Notes: generated by a model not told the origin, from the sequence alone. Numbered from the stretch's first letter, positions 1 through 7,676 are shown. The stretch: DNA of 12,108 bases from a bacterium (GCA_027064665.1 JAMOPH010000211.1:1-12108); one strand, 5' to 3'. Made by a program: numbers and translations.

Positions 1-67
1 TAACCGCCGCTCCTGCTTGAGCAACGAGGAAAAACCCCAACATCAGTACAAAAACCCACCGTCTCAT
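1..67 (-). CDS. N-terminus of an exported protein (partial)
   Basis: Only the first 22 codons are inside the window; the gene runs off the left edge. The translation starts MRRWVFVLMLGFFLVAQAGA: two arginines, a hydrophobic core and small residues (AQAGA) that would suit signal peptidase cleavage, so the product is probably exported. The start is well supported: on the minus strand an AAAGGAGG ribosome binding site (about 72-79) lies four bases upstream of the ATG. The reading frame stays open further upstream, with another ATG at position 130, but that start would place a hydrophilic stretch before the signal peptide and lacks a clear ribosome binding site. The mature protein is not visible, so no function is assigned. 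Confidence 0.7.
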   Translation of the reverse strand, partial: MRRWVFVLMLGFFLVAQAGAAV

Positions 68-206
68 AATGCCTCCTTTGTTAGAGTAATTTTCACCCTC
101 AAAGAACAACCGCGCAACAGATTCCCCCATCCGTCGCGCTAATAAAATATCTTTCAATAAGTTATACCCACCCTCTTTACTATCTCCCGCAACTTGTCCG
201 CATAAC

Positions 207-234
207 AATATAAATCCGCAAGAGAATATGTCAA
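207..234 (-). promoter_or_regulatory. Candidate sigma-70-type promoter for the exported-protein gene
   Basis: Read on the minus strand: a perfect -35 box TTGACA (234-229), a 16-base spacer, and TATATT (212-207), five of six matches to the -10 consensus. Transcription would begin near 200 and leave an untranslated leader of roughly 130 bases before the ATG at 67. It lies just past the DUF4321 gene, so the exported-protein gene can be transcribed separately from purQ. No terminator is evident between the two units. Confidence 0.55.
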
Positions 235-241
235 GATTTTT

Positions 242-535
242 TTATAACCACCACTTAAAATAATAAACCACGGCAACCACAAACAACAGCGAAACAACCG
301 TGAAATCAAACTTCAACCCAAAACTCACCTCCATCAGCGCCAGATTCAAAGTTATTGTCTCAAATCCGAAATTTATTTTATATGTCAAAAAATCTCTCAC
401 CACACCAGTTGGCAGAATCATCCTCAAAAGTTCCGACACCAGCGCCCCAGAAATCATACCAACCACAAGCGCCACCACAAAGGTCCAGAACTTTTTTGTG
501 CCCTCGCCCCTCATAGATTTTTCCAAAACCGCCAA
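242..535 (-). CDS. DUF4321-like small membrane protein
   Basis: This encodes a 97-residue protein with two hydrophobic segments, about residues 17-41 and 78-93. Between them is a periplasmic-type stretch with the ILPTGVVRDFLT and FGFETITLNLALMEVSFGLKF pattern. That layout (N-terminal membrane helix with small residues and SELL, then LP-G-V--FLT, FG----TLNL and a C-terminal helix) matches my memory of the DUF4321 family of 80-100 residue proteins of unknown role. The listed start is TTG; an in-frame ATG at 514 (residue 8) removes MAVLEKS and is equally plausible, since neither has a strong ribosome binding site. The gene begins 41 bases after purQ ends on the same strand and is probably cotranscribed with it. 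The reason for that pairing is not known. Confidence 0.7.
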   Translation of the reverse strand: MAVLEKSMRGEGTKKFWTFVVALVVGMISGALVSELLRMILPTGVVRDFLTYKINFGFETITLNLALMEVSFGLKFDFTVVSLLFVVAVVYYFKWWL

Positions 536-576
536 AAAATTCCATTCCCCAAACCCACCCCCGTTTAATCACCTGC

Positions 577-1272
577 TCAAACTTTCGCACCGAAATCCAC
601 CACGGACTGCAAAATTTTCAACCCGTCCGCCGAGCCCAAAATCTCTGCCGCCGCCCGCTCCGGATGAGGCATCATCCCCAGCACATTGCCGCGTTCGTTG
701 ACCAGTCCGGCGATATTGTTCAGACTGCCATTGGGATTAGTTCGCTCGGATACATTCCCCTCCGGGTCGGAGTATCTGAAAACCACCTGCCCTTTTGCCT
801 CTATTTCCGCCAGAGTGGACCGGTCGGCGAAATAGTTGCCCTCAAAATGCGCCACCGGAATTCTCAGGACCTGCCCCACAGAAAGGTTTTGAGTGAACGG
901 CGTGTCGGTGCGCTCAACACGGATATGAACCCAATCGCAGATAAATCTCAGTCCTCTGTTGGGAAGCATCGCTCCCGGTAGAAGTCCGCTTTCCAAAAGA
1001 ACCTGAAATCCGTTGCATATCCCCAGCACAAGACCACCACGCCCGGCGAAATCTATCACATCCTCCATTATCGGCGAGAACCTCGCAAACGCCCCGGTGC
1101 GGAGATAATCGCCGTAGGAGAACCCGCCCGGCAGAACCACAAGGTCAACATCGCCGGGAAGACCATCCTTGTGCCACAGATACTCTACCTCCACCCCCTC
1201 AAGCAACGAGAATGCCCACGCCGTGTCTCTGTCGCAGTTTGACCCCGGGAAAACCACAACCCCGACCTTCAT
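577..1272 (-). CDS. purQ: Phosphoribosylformylglycinamidine synthase subunit PurQ
   Basis: PurQ is the glutaminase subunit of FGAM synthase in de novo purine synthesis. It hydrolyses glutamine and passes ammonia to PurL with the help of PurS, in the cytoplasm. The 231 residues fit the stand-alone PurQ length. The class I glutamine amidotransferase triad is visible: nucleophile Cys86 in GICNGFQ, and His203 and Glu205 in PHPE. The N-terminal VVVFPGSNCDRD, the oxyanion region PGGFSYGDYLR and the PVAHFEGNY segment are also characteristic of PurQ. The ATG at 1272 starts directly at the conserved first strand, so the start is secure, though the ribosome binding site is weak. purL and purS are not adjacent. 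A consensus promoter lies just upstream, and the DUF4321-like gene follows in the same orientation. Confidence 0.97.
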   Translation of the reverse strand: MKVGVVVFPGSNCDRDTAWAFSLLEGVEVEYLWHKDGLPGDVDLVVLPGGFSYGDYLRTGAFARFSPIMEDVIDFAGRGGLVLGICNGFQVLLESGLLPGAMLPNRGLRFICDWVHIRVERTDTPFTQNLSVGQVLRIPVAHFEGNYFADRSTLAEIEAKGQVVFRYSDPEGNVSERTNPNGSLNNIAGLVNERGNVLGMMPHPERAAAEILGSADGLKILQSVVDFGAKV

Positions 1273-1304
1273 AATTCGCCTTGCCCTTGAAAATATTTTG
1301 TTAA

Positions 1305-1332
1305 AATTTATTTACAACAGCCCTTCTGTCAA
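1305..1332 (-). promoter_or_regulatory. Candidate promoter for purQ
   Basis: Read on the minus strand: TTGACA (1332-1327), a 16-base spacer, then TAAATT (1310-1305), a four-of-six -10 box. Transcription would start about 25 bases before the purQ ATG. The 74-base divergent gap between purQ and the glycosyltransferase gene is strongly AT-rich. I see no comparably good promoter on the plus strand for the glycosyltransferase. Confidence 0.45.
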
Positions 1333-1346
1333 GTTTTTTATAACCA

Positions 1347-3014
1347 ATGAGATTGAAAAACACAAAAATAAAAACGCTCCCCCTGACCGGGATTTTTATA
1401 CTCCACACCGCAATCTATATATGGGCTGTGTGGCAACAAAGTTTTATAATAGGCGGTAAATTGTATATCCTTTTAGCAGATGATGCTATGATTTCCCTCA
1501 AATACGCCCAAAACCTGATACATCACGGGCAACTCGTATGGAATCTCGGTGAAAAGGTTATGGGTATCACAAACCCCGGCTGGACACTGATTATGGCGGG
1601 AACAATGCTTCTGCCAATACCCCGCAATCTTGCTGGCTTGCCCGTGGCGGCGCTCGGATTGATAATAAACCTCGCACTTATCTACATAATTTATCAAACG
1701 CTAACAAAAAGCTATGGCAATTCTATCGCCTTTTTGCTCTCCCTGTGGCTTGGGGTATATATGCCCCTTGTGTTCTGGTCGGTTCACGGGTTTGAGACCG
1801 CCGCACAGACACTTTTCATCGCAGCGGCGACGGCTAAAATACTTCCGCAAAAACTCTCCGGGGGAAAAGCCATCGCCGCGCTGCCCTATCTGTGGGCGGC
1901 ATACATAATCCGCCCCGATGCCGCACTGTTTATCGCCCTGCTTTCGGTCGCCGCAATAATACTCAACCGGAACTCCCCCCTGCGGAAAAAGACGATACTT
2001 TTTGTCTGCCTTTCCGGAGCGATAATTCTCGGCACTCTAATCGCGCAAAAACTCTACTACGGCGACTGGCTGCCGAACACTTACTACTTAAAGTCCACCG
2101 GCGGAGCAAAATCTATCGCCGGCGGAGTTGTGTATTTTGCAAAATCCCTGTGGTCGGATGGAATTCTGCCGATTTTCGCCCTTGCAATGCTGGGAATATA
2201 CAGTTGGTTCCGGCGAAAAAATCTGCGGGCGGGCGCACTGCTTACGGCGGCACTAATTGCGATATGGTCTGCCTATATAATGTGGACCGGCGGCGATTGT
2301 TTCCCCCACGCAAGATTTTTTATGCCCATAATTCCGGCGCTGGTTTTTGCCGCCGCCGAGGGAATTGAATTCATCCTGATAACTCACAAAAACCCAGTTT
2401 TGGATACCCCGATTCGGAGCGCAAAACAGATGCTTTTCGCCTGCGCTGTGGGGATATTTTTCGGGCTTTTGATGCTGTGGCAGATTGCAAACTATCCCGA
2501 CTTTTTCGGTCCCGACAAAAACCGTGTGGACAGAGTTGCGGTGGCGCAGTATTTGGAAAAACTTTCCCTGCCGCCGGGGACAAAAATCGCCGTGTTTGAG
2601 GCGGGGACAATCCCGTTTCTGCTGCCCGATTTCCGCTACATTGACCTTTTGGGCAAAAACGACCGCCATATCGCCCGCACACGGGCACACCCCGGACTTA
2701 TCGGGCACAACAAATGGGATTTTGACTACTCCCTCGGGAAACTCAAGCCCGACATAATCTGCGCCCGGGACAACTACGAGAATTTCCCGGACTCTGTGGC
2801 GGCGCTGATTTTAGCCAACGCCGAAAAGTTCCCCAAAAACTCGGTCTTTTTCCCATCGGCGCTGTGGATTCATCCCGAATTCGTAAGACACTACCGAAAA
2901 AACCGCCTTCCCATAAAAACCCCCTTCGACACCCACTGGACATTCGCAAGGGATGAGTTTTTCCGCAGACACAGGACTTTGAAGGCGCAACCCCCTTTCC
3001 TCCTTGACAAATAA
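1347..3014 (+). CDS. Polytopic GT-C-type membrane glycosyltransferase, AftB-like
   Basis: This 555-residue protein has about nine to eleven hydrophobic helices over residues 11-385 and a more soluble C-terminal region from about 395. After the first helix, the first external loop carries LADDAMISLKYAQNL (Asp45-Asp46), then HHGQLVWNLGEKVMGITNPGWT (about 59-80). This D-D-A-I-S-Y-A-N-L / G-LVWN-GE-V-G-TNP-WT signature is typical of GT-C glycosyltransferases that use polyprenyl-phosphate sugars, such as the arabinofuranosyltransferase AftB group; the acidic residues of that loop are the expected catalytic or metal-binding site. The C-terminal region has a second family pattern, LPDFRYIDLLGKNDRHIAR. 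It probably transfers a sugar to an envelope glycan or protein on the outer face of the cytoplasmic membrane; donor and acceptor cannot be read from the sequence. The ATG at 1347 has no clear ribosome binding site. Confidence 0.65.
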   Translation: MRLKNTKIKTLPLTGIFILHTAIYIWAVWQQSFIIGGKLYILLADDAMISLKYAQNLIHHGQLVWNLGEKVMGITNPGWTLIMAGTMLLPIPRNLAGLPVAALGLIINLALIYIIYQTLTKSYGNSIAFLLSLWLGVYMPLVFWSVHGFETAAQTLFIAAATAKILPQKLSGGKAIAALPYLWAAYIIRPDAALFIALLSVAAIILNRNSPLRKKTILFVCLSGAIILGTLIAQKLYYGDWLPNTYYLKSTGGAKSIAGGVVYFAKSLWSDGILPIFALAMLGIYSWFRRKNLRAGALLTAALIAIWSAYIMWTGGDCFPHARFFMPIIPALVFAAAEGIEFILITHKNPVLDTPIRSAKQMLFACAVGIFFGLLMLWQIANYPDFFGPDKNRVDRVAVAQYLEKLSLPPGTKIAVFEAGTIPFLLPDFRYIDLLGKNDRHIARTRAHPGLIGHNKWDFDYSLGKLKPDIICARDNYENFPDSVAALILANAEKFPKNSVFFPSALWIHPEFVRHYRKNRLPIKTPFDTHWTFARDEFFRRHRTLKAQPPFLLDK

Positions 3015-3033
3015 TCGCGCCCAAGGATATATT
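3004..3033 (+). promoter_or_regulatory. Consensus promoter for the exbB-like/YidD-fusion pair
   Basis: A perfect -35 TTGACA (3004-3009), an 18-base spacer and TATATT (3028-3033, five of six -10 matches). The -35 box lies in the last codons of the glycosyltransferase gene. The predicted start near 3040 leaves a short leader before the ATG at 3066. It implies that the next two genes can be transcribed independently of the glycosyltransferase. Confidence 0.6.
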
Positions 3034-3065
3034 GACCTTCGCACAACCCAATCCGGGGAGAGAAG

Positions 3066-3734
3066 ATGAAAAATTTTTTAGATATGTTCCTCCATTCCTC
3101 CGTCCTGTCGCAGGTAATTATCCTGCTTTTGATTATAATGTCCGCCTACTCGTGGGCGATAATGTATGTGAAATGGCGCAGATTGAGGTTCATCTCGCAG
3201 ACGAACAAAAAAATCCGTGCGCTGGTTGAGGGGCGGAAAATCGGCGATGTCCTTGCGATGACACTGACCCCGCAGGACAACCCGTTAGTTCGGCTGATTG
3301 AGGCGATAAAGCAGGAGTCCACGCTGGAGAAAGTGACCACCAAAGAGGGCAAAACGGTTATAAGGCGGATATTTCCCGACCTCGGCACTCTGCGGGACAG
3401 GCTGGATGCCGAAATTGAGGTGATTTTAGCCGACGAGGAACGGCAGATTGATTTTCTCTCCACCACGGCGAGTGTGGCGCCGTTTCTGGGGCTTCTGGGA
3501 ACAGTTTTGGGAATCACGCAGAGTTTCTGGGAAATCGGGCAGCACAGCACGGCAAATATCGCTGTGGTCGCCCCGGGGATGGCTGAAGCCCTCATCACCA
3601 CAATTGTCGGGCTTCTGGTGGCAATTCCGGCGGCGCTGGGGTATCACTTCCTCCGCTCAAAAATGAAGGACCTCGTCACAGAACTTGAGCATTTCTCAAG
3701 GCATCTTCTGGTCAAAATCAGCCGCGGGAACTGA
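3066..3734 (+). CDS. TolQ/ExbB/MotA-family proton channel protein
   Basis: This 222-residue membrane protein belongs to the TolQ/ExbB family, which forms the pentameric stator of proton-driven machines that energise outer-membrane processes. It has three membrane segments (about 14-36, 131-153 and 171-193) with a long cytoplasmic stretch between the first and second. The family core is clear: TASVAPFLGLLGTVLGI (134-150), then APGMAEALITTIVGLLVAIPAALGY (169-193), including the conserved threonines at 178-179 and the proline of the last helix. The ribosome binding site GGGGAG sits five bases before the ATG. Unusually, no TolR/ExbD partner follows; the next gene, two bases after the stop, encodes the helical-repeat/YidD fusion. 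TolQ and ExbB cannot be told apart from sequence alone, so no symbol is given. Confidence 0.88.
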   Translation: MKNFLDMFLHSSVLSQVIILLLIIMSAYSWAIMYVKWRRLRFISQTNKKIRALVEGRKIGDVLAMTLTPQDNPLVRLIEAIKQESTLEKVTTKEGKTVIRRIFPDLGTLRDRLDAEIEVILADEERQIDFLSTTASVAPFLGLLGTVLGITQSFWEIGQHSTANIAVVAPGMAEALITTIVGLLVAIPAALGYHFLRSKMKDLVTELEHFSRHLLVKISRGN

Positions 3735-3736
3735 CT

Positions 3737-4966
3737 ATGAAAAGAGCCACGCTCACACTGATGGTGCTTTGCGGCGCAATTTTTGCCGGAGAGGACATTG
3801 AGGCAAGATTTTTCGCCTCGGCGATGAGTCTGCCGGTGTTCTCAAATCCCGCGCCGCCCAGCGATGACTGCGCCTTTGCAGATTTTCTGTTTGAAAACCA
3901 ACTGTATGAGGACGGCGCCGGCGAATACCAGAAAGAGGCGTTTTTGAACAGGATGTCGCAGGGATATGACTACGCCTCATATCAGCGGGCGCTGTGCCTT
4001 ATAAGGATTCGTGATTTTGACGGCGCCGCCGCAGTGCTGGACAAACTTTCCTACTCGGCGCTGGACAGGGAAGTCTCCTATCGGGCAAGGCTTCTGAGGG
4101 CAATTGTTGAGGTGGCACGGCACAACCCTCACCGGGCGGAGTTTCTCCTGTCAACCCTTCTGGGCAACTCGCCGGAGTTTGCGGATGAAATCCATTTCTG
4201 GCGGGGATGGATAAGGCTGGTGCAGTATGATTTTGATGGCGCCCTCGCCGATTTTGACGCCGTGTGCAACACCCCCGAAAGAAACCCGTTCTATTTCTCC
4301 CGTGCCTACGGAATAAAGCGCTGGCTGGACATAAATCTGGACAAAATCCCGCAGAAATCTCCGGAACTTGCTCGATACCTTTCGGGAATTCTGCCCGGCG
4401 CAGGACAGACCTACGCCGGAAATCTGGGCGCAGGACTCAACTCCTTTGTAATCAACGGCGCTCTGGGATACCTCACCCTCAGCGAACTCATAAAGAAAAA
4501 CTACATTCAGGGACTGACGATTTTCACTATGCTCTGGAACAGATATTATTTCGGCGGGATGATAAACTCGCAGATTATGGCGGAAAATTTCAACCGCCGG
4601 CAGTATAATTCGGCGATTGCGCTTTTGATGGACACCTATCTTGCGCCGCCGGACTCGTCGTTTCTGCCGCCGGAAAAACCAAAACCGCCCTACGCCGACG
4701 AGACACCAAAATTCCTCAACGGCGCCTCGGTTATGGCGCTGGCTCTTTTGAACCTGTATCAGAAGCGAATAACCACCCAGGACGCTCAGGAGTGCCAGTT
4801 TCAGATAGGCTGTTCGCAGTTTTCAAAACTCTCGTTTATGCGGCACAATCCGCTCACAGCGCTTCTGATGACTTCCGACCGGCTCCAGCGCTGCAATCCC
4901 TTCGCCCACAAATACTACCCCGCCGACTCCACAGGGCATTTAGTGGACAAATTGTGGGGACCGTAA
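3737..4966 (+). CDS. Exported helical-repeat protein with DUF5683-like membrane region and C-terminal YidD-like domain
   Basis: The 409-residue product has three parts. Residues 1-17 look like a signal peptide (MKRATLTLMVLCGAIFA). Residues about 45-190 are helical with tetratricopeptide-like spacing (LFENQLYEDGAGEYQKEA; DFDGAAAVLDKL; DFDGALADFDAV). Residues about 208-290 hold SGILPGAGQTYAGNLGAG, then two hydrophobic stretches and NRYYFGGMINSQ, a pattern I associate with DUF5683-type membrane domains. Residues about 334-396 resemble YidD, the small factor that aids membrane-protein insertion by YidC: LLNLYQKRI, CQFQIGCSQF (Cys353, Cys359) and RLQRCNPF (Cys386) line up with YidD's IRVYQRLIS, CRF-PTCS-Y and RLLRCHPF. 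The usual P-T before the second cysteine is replaced by I-G. It starts two bases after the proton channel gene, so the two are probably translationally coupled. No single role is established for this fusion. Confidence 0.7.
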   Translation: MKRATLTLMVLCGAIFAGEDIEARFFASAMSLPVFSNPAPPSDDCAFADFLFENQLYEDGAGEYQKEAFLNRMSQGYDYASYQRALCLIRIRDFDGAAAVLDKLSYSALDREVSYRARLLRAIVEVARHNPHRAEFLLSTLLGNSPEFADEIHFWRGWIRLVQYDFDGALADFDAVCNTPERNPFYFSRAYGIKRWLDINLDKIPQKSPELARYLSGILPGAGQTYAGNLGAGLNSFVINGALGYLTLSELIKKNYIQGLTIFTMLWNRYYFGGMINSQIMAENFNRRQYNSAIALLMDTYLAPPDSSFLPPEKPKPPYADETPKFLNGASVMALALLNLYQKRITTQDAQECQFQIGCSQFSKLSFMRHNPLTALLMTSDRLQRCNPFAHKYYPADSTGHLVDKLWGP

Positions 4967-5032
4967 AACCAAAAATATCTTTTCCCGCCCCGTTTTTGAT
5001 TTTACTTTCTTAAAACAATTCGGGAGGGCTGA

Positions 5033-7411
5033 ATGAGGGCAAGTTATAAATTGCTGCGCCAGTTGATAGATTTTGACTGGTCGCCGGAGGAACTGGCGGA
5101 AAAGTTCACTATGTCCGGCTCGGAGGTTGAGGGGATAATTTATCCCCGCCGGTGGATTTCGGATATAGTCGTCGCCGAGGTCAGGGAGGTCAGAAAGGAT
5201 ACGCCCCGTCCGGGGCTTTCCGAATGCGTGGTCTTTGACGGCAAGCGGGAGTATATCACCCTCTCTGGTGCGCCGAACATAAAACCCGGCATCAAAGTCG
5301 CCTTTGTGCGCCCCGGAGGAAAAATTTTCGGCGAAAAACAAATCGGCATCCTTGAGATTGAGGGGCACAAAAGCGAGGGGATGATGTGCTCCGGCGTTGA
5401 GGTCGGAGTGGGATTCCCCAAAGATGAACTGCTCCCGGTTCCCGAGGATACTCCTCCGGGCGAGGACTTGATTGACCTTCTGAACTGGCGGGATGAGGCG
5501 ATTTTTGAGATGGAAATCACGCCCAACCGTCCCGATTGCTATGGACACTGGGGACTTGCCAGAGAGATTGCCGCGCTGAAGGGAACTCCGTGGGAGCCCA
5601 CAATACCCCGTCCGCAGCGCACAGTTGAGGATACCGGCGGAGTTGAGGTTGAAATCCAGACGCCGCACTGCCCAAGATACACCGGCAGACTTGTTGAGGG
5701 CGTCAAAGTCAAACCTTCGCCGCTGTATCTTCAGGGGCTACTTGCCGCCCTCGGAATGCGCCCCATCAACAACATCGTGGACATCACAAACTATGTTATG
5801 ATGCTGACCGGTCAACCCATCCACGCCTTTGACGAGCGCAAACTGGGACGGAAAATCATCGTCAGGATGGCAAACCCCGGCGAGAAATTTATCACCCTTG
5901 ACGGCGTTGAGCGGGAACTTTCGCCGGAGATTATGATGATTGCCACACCGGAAAAGCCGGTCGCCGTAGCGGGAATTATGGGCGGCGAGAACTCCGAGGT
6001 TGACGAGACCACCACCGATATCGTGATTGAGGTGGCGTATTTCAACCCGTCCACCGTGCGCCGGGGCAAAAAACTTCTTGAACTGACCACCGAATCGGCG
6101 ATAAGATTTGAGCGGGGCACCGACCCCAACATCCCGCCGGCGGTGTCGGACATAATCGCCGCTATGACTGAACAACTTGCCGACGCCGAAAAAGTCTACA
6201 GAATCGTTGATGTTTATCCCAATCCGATTGAGCCGGCAAAGGTCACCCTCACCGACGAAAAAGTTGAGCGACTGTTGGGCAAAAAAATCCCCCGCCAGAC
6301 CTCACGGCAGATTTTAGTGTGTCTCGGGCTGGATATAGTCTCGGAGAACGCCGGCGGAGTGACATATCTTGTGCCAACATTCCGCCCTGACCTTGTGCGG
6401 GAGGTTGACCTGATTGAGGAGGTCGGCAGGATATACGGTTTGAACAACATTGAGCCGTCGTCCCGAGCGCAGGGGGAAATCCCCGCAGAACTGGGCGAGG
6501 AGGTCAAACTCCGCCACTATTTAGAGGATATAATCTCCGGGATGGGTTTCCGCTACGCAATGACCGACCCGCTGGGCAATGAAAAACTTTTCTCCAAATT
6601 TGCCACCAGACCGCTGGTGAAGATCAAAAATCCGCTGTCGGACGATCTGGCGGTGATGAGACCGAATCCTCTGCCGGGGCTTGTGGGCGCTGTCGCCCGA
6701 AACCTCAACCGTGGACACCGCACAGTCAGACTCTTTGAGATTGATTTCGGATACTGGCAGGAAAACGACGAATACCACGAGAGAATGTATATCGTCCTCG
6801 CCGGCGGCGGAAAAAGGTTCCCGATATCGTGGAATCTTCCCGACGAACCGCTGGATTTCTTTGACATCAAGGGGGCGACAGAATCACTGTTAGAAAAATT
6901 CGGCATAACCGCCTCGTTTGAGCCGTCGGGGGCGAAATTCGCCGAGGAAAACCTATTCCTCACAATCACCGATGCCGCCACGGGGGAGAAAATCGGATTT
7001 GTGGGCACGCTGGCAAAATCCCTGTGGGATTTCTACGAACTCCGTCAGGATGTGCATTTCGCCCTGCTGGAGTTTGACGCCCTGAAACCGTATTTCGCCG
7101 CCACGCCGAAATACCGGGCATTTTCCCGGTTTCCCGGTGTGCGCCGTGATGTGGCACTGATTATGGACAGGCAAATCCCGGCGCAGAAAGTCCTTGATGC
7201 CGCCCGCAAAATCGCCGCCGACGCAGAAAAAATCGGTCTGTTTGATGTCTATTCGGGGAAACCTATCCCGCCGGACAAAAAATCCCTCGGACTTTTCTTC
7301 ATCTTCCGCGCCCCTGACAGAACACTCACCGACGAGGAGGTCAACGAAAAGTTCAACCGGATAGTCTCCCAACTCTGCGCCGAATTTGACGCCACCGTGA
7401 GGGAACAATAA
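5033..7411 (+). CDS. pheT: Phenylalanine--tRNA ligase beta subunit
   Basis: PheT pairs with PheS as an (alpha-beta)2 enzyme that charges tRNA-Phe; the beta subunit binds tRNA and edits Tyr-tRNA-Phe. At 792 residues it has the normal bacterial length and all domains in order. Residues about 39-150 form the OB-fold tRNA-binding domain (LSGAPNIKPG, EGMMCSGVEVG). EITPNRPDCYGHWGLAREIA (161-180) is conserved in all PheT. B3/B4 editing runs about 205-370 (NNIVDITNYVM, HAFDERK, GIMGGENSEV, RFERGTDP). B5 is about 400-475, with the acidic set in RPDLVREVDLIEEVGRIYG. The C-terminal FDX-ACB anticodon-binding domain is about 700-792 (FPGVRRDVALIMD). The ribosome binding site GGGAGGG precedes the ATG by four bases. 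pheS is not adjacent, which is less common than a pheST pair. Confidence 0.98.
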   Translation: MRASYKLLRQLIDFDWSPEELAEKFTMSGSEVEGIIYPRRWISDIVVAEVREVRKDTPRPGLSECVVFDGKREYITLSGAPNIKPGIKVAFVRPGGKIFGEKQIGILEIEGHKSEGMMCSGVEVGVGFPKDELLPVPEDTPPGEDLIDLLNWRDEAIFEMEITPNRPDCYGHWGLAREIAALKGTPWEPTIPRPQRTVEDTGGVEVEIQTPHCPRYTGRLVEGVKVKPSPLYLQGLLAALGMRPINNIVDITNYVMMLTGQPIHAFDERKLGRKIIVRMANPGEKFITLDGVERELSPEIMMIATPEKPVAVAGIMGGENSEVDETTTDIVIEVAYFNPSTVRRGKKLLELTTESAIRFERGTDPNIPPAVSDIIAAMTEQLADAEKVYRIVDVYPNPIEPAKVTLTDEKVERLLGKKIPRQTSRQILVCLGLDIVSENAGGVTYLVPTFRPDLVREVDLIEEVGRIYGLNNIEPSSRAQGEIPAELGEEVKLRHYLEDIISGMGFRYAMTDPLGNEKLFSKFATRPLVKIKNPLSDDLAVMRPNPLPGLVGAVARNLNRGHRTVRLFEIDFGYWQENDEYHERMYIVLAGGGKRFPISWNLPDEPLDFFDIKGATESLLEKFGITASFEPSGAKFAEENLFLTITDAATGEKIGFVGTLAKSLWDFYELRQDVHFALLEFDALKPYFAATPKYRAFSRFPGVRRDVALIMDRQIPAQKVLDAARKIAADAEKIGLFDVYSGKPIPPDKKSLGLFFIFRAPDRTLTDEEVNEKFNRIVSQLCAEFDATVREQ

Positions 7412-7427
7412 CCTCAATACCGAATTT

Positions 7428-7532
7428 CCTTCTCCCTCTGGGAGAAGGTGCCGAACGAAGTGGGGTGGATGAGGGCATATTTTTCAATCTCCCCCCTCAT
7501 CCTCTAACTCCTTCTCCCACCGGGGGAGAAGG
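7428..7532. repeat. Compound REP-like palindrome (three nested/adjacent inverted repeats)
   Basis: Two hairpins bracket a third inverted repeat. The left hairpin is CCTTCTCCC-TCT-GGGAGAAGG (7428-7448, nine-base stem). The right one is CCTTCTCCC-ACCGG-GGGAGAAGG (7510-7532, same stem). Between them, GGATGAGGG (7467-7475) pairs with CCCTCATCC (7494-7502). The whole can fold as a three-armed structure. The words GGGAGAAGG, GCCGAACGAAGTG and GGATGAGGG resemble extragenic palindromic repeats that I recall as dispersed in many bacterial genomes, which suggests a REP-type element. It starts 17 bases after the pheT stop and may protect or end that transcript; no T-run follows, so it is not a standard terminator. 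Confidence 0.75.
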
Positions 7533-7566
7533 AGAACCATATTGAAAAAGGTATCATAGCATTTTG

Positions 7567-7624
7567 GAATTTCCAGCGGCGGAGTAAAATCTTTGATTTA
7601 GTCCGCCGCAAAATCCCGAAATTC
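7567..7624. repeat. Long imperfect palindrome
   Basis: Nested inverted repeats share one centre. The outer arms GAATTTC (7567-7573) and GAAATTC (7618-7624) flank a perfect eight-base pair GCGGCGGA (7576-7583) / TCCGCCGC (7602-7609), and inside these AAATC-TTT-GATTT (7587-7599) closes the stem. No coding potential is visible. It lies 34 bases after the REP-like element and 13 bases before the next hairpin. Confidence 0.65.
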
Positions 7625-7637
7625 TTTGGAAAGGGGC

Positions 7638-7676
7638 GCGGGGGAGAACCTTTCTTTTAAGAAAGGTTTCCCCCGC
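7638..7676. repeat. Very stable hairpin with 17 paired positions
   Basis: GCGGGGG (7638-7644) pairs with CCCCCGC (7670-7676); within, AACCTTTCTT (7647-7656) pairs with AAGAAAGGTT (7659-7668), with a small bulge between the two stems. The hairpin is followed by seven A residues on the plus strand, so there is no U-tract for termination of a plus-strand transcript, and the minus-strand side lacks one too. It could slow ribonucleases or bind a protein, or it may be another dispersed extragenic palindrome. Confidence 0.7.

Noticed and set aside
68..200. A riboswitch in the long leader of the exported-protein gene.
   Set aside because: I could not see a conserved aptamer core or a clear terminator/antiterminator pair.
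300..701. A 133-codon plus-strand frame opposite purQ and the DUF4321 gene.
   Set aside because: Proline- and serine-rich low-complexity translation typical of an antisense shadow; the minus-strand genes are well supported.
4967..5032. A phenylalanine-rich leader peptide (attenuator) before pheT.
   Set aside because: The short frames here are not Phe-rich and no alternative terminator hairpin is visible.
4940..5668. A 242-codon minus-strand frame opposite pheT.
   Set aside because: It lies within conserved PheT domains on the other strand and shows no recognisable protein features.
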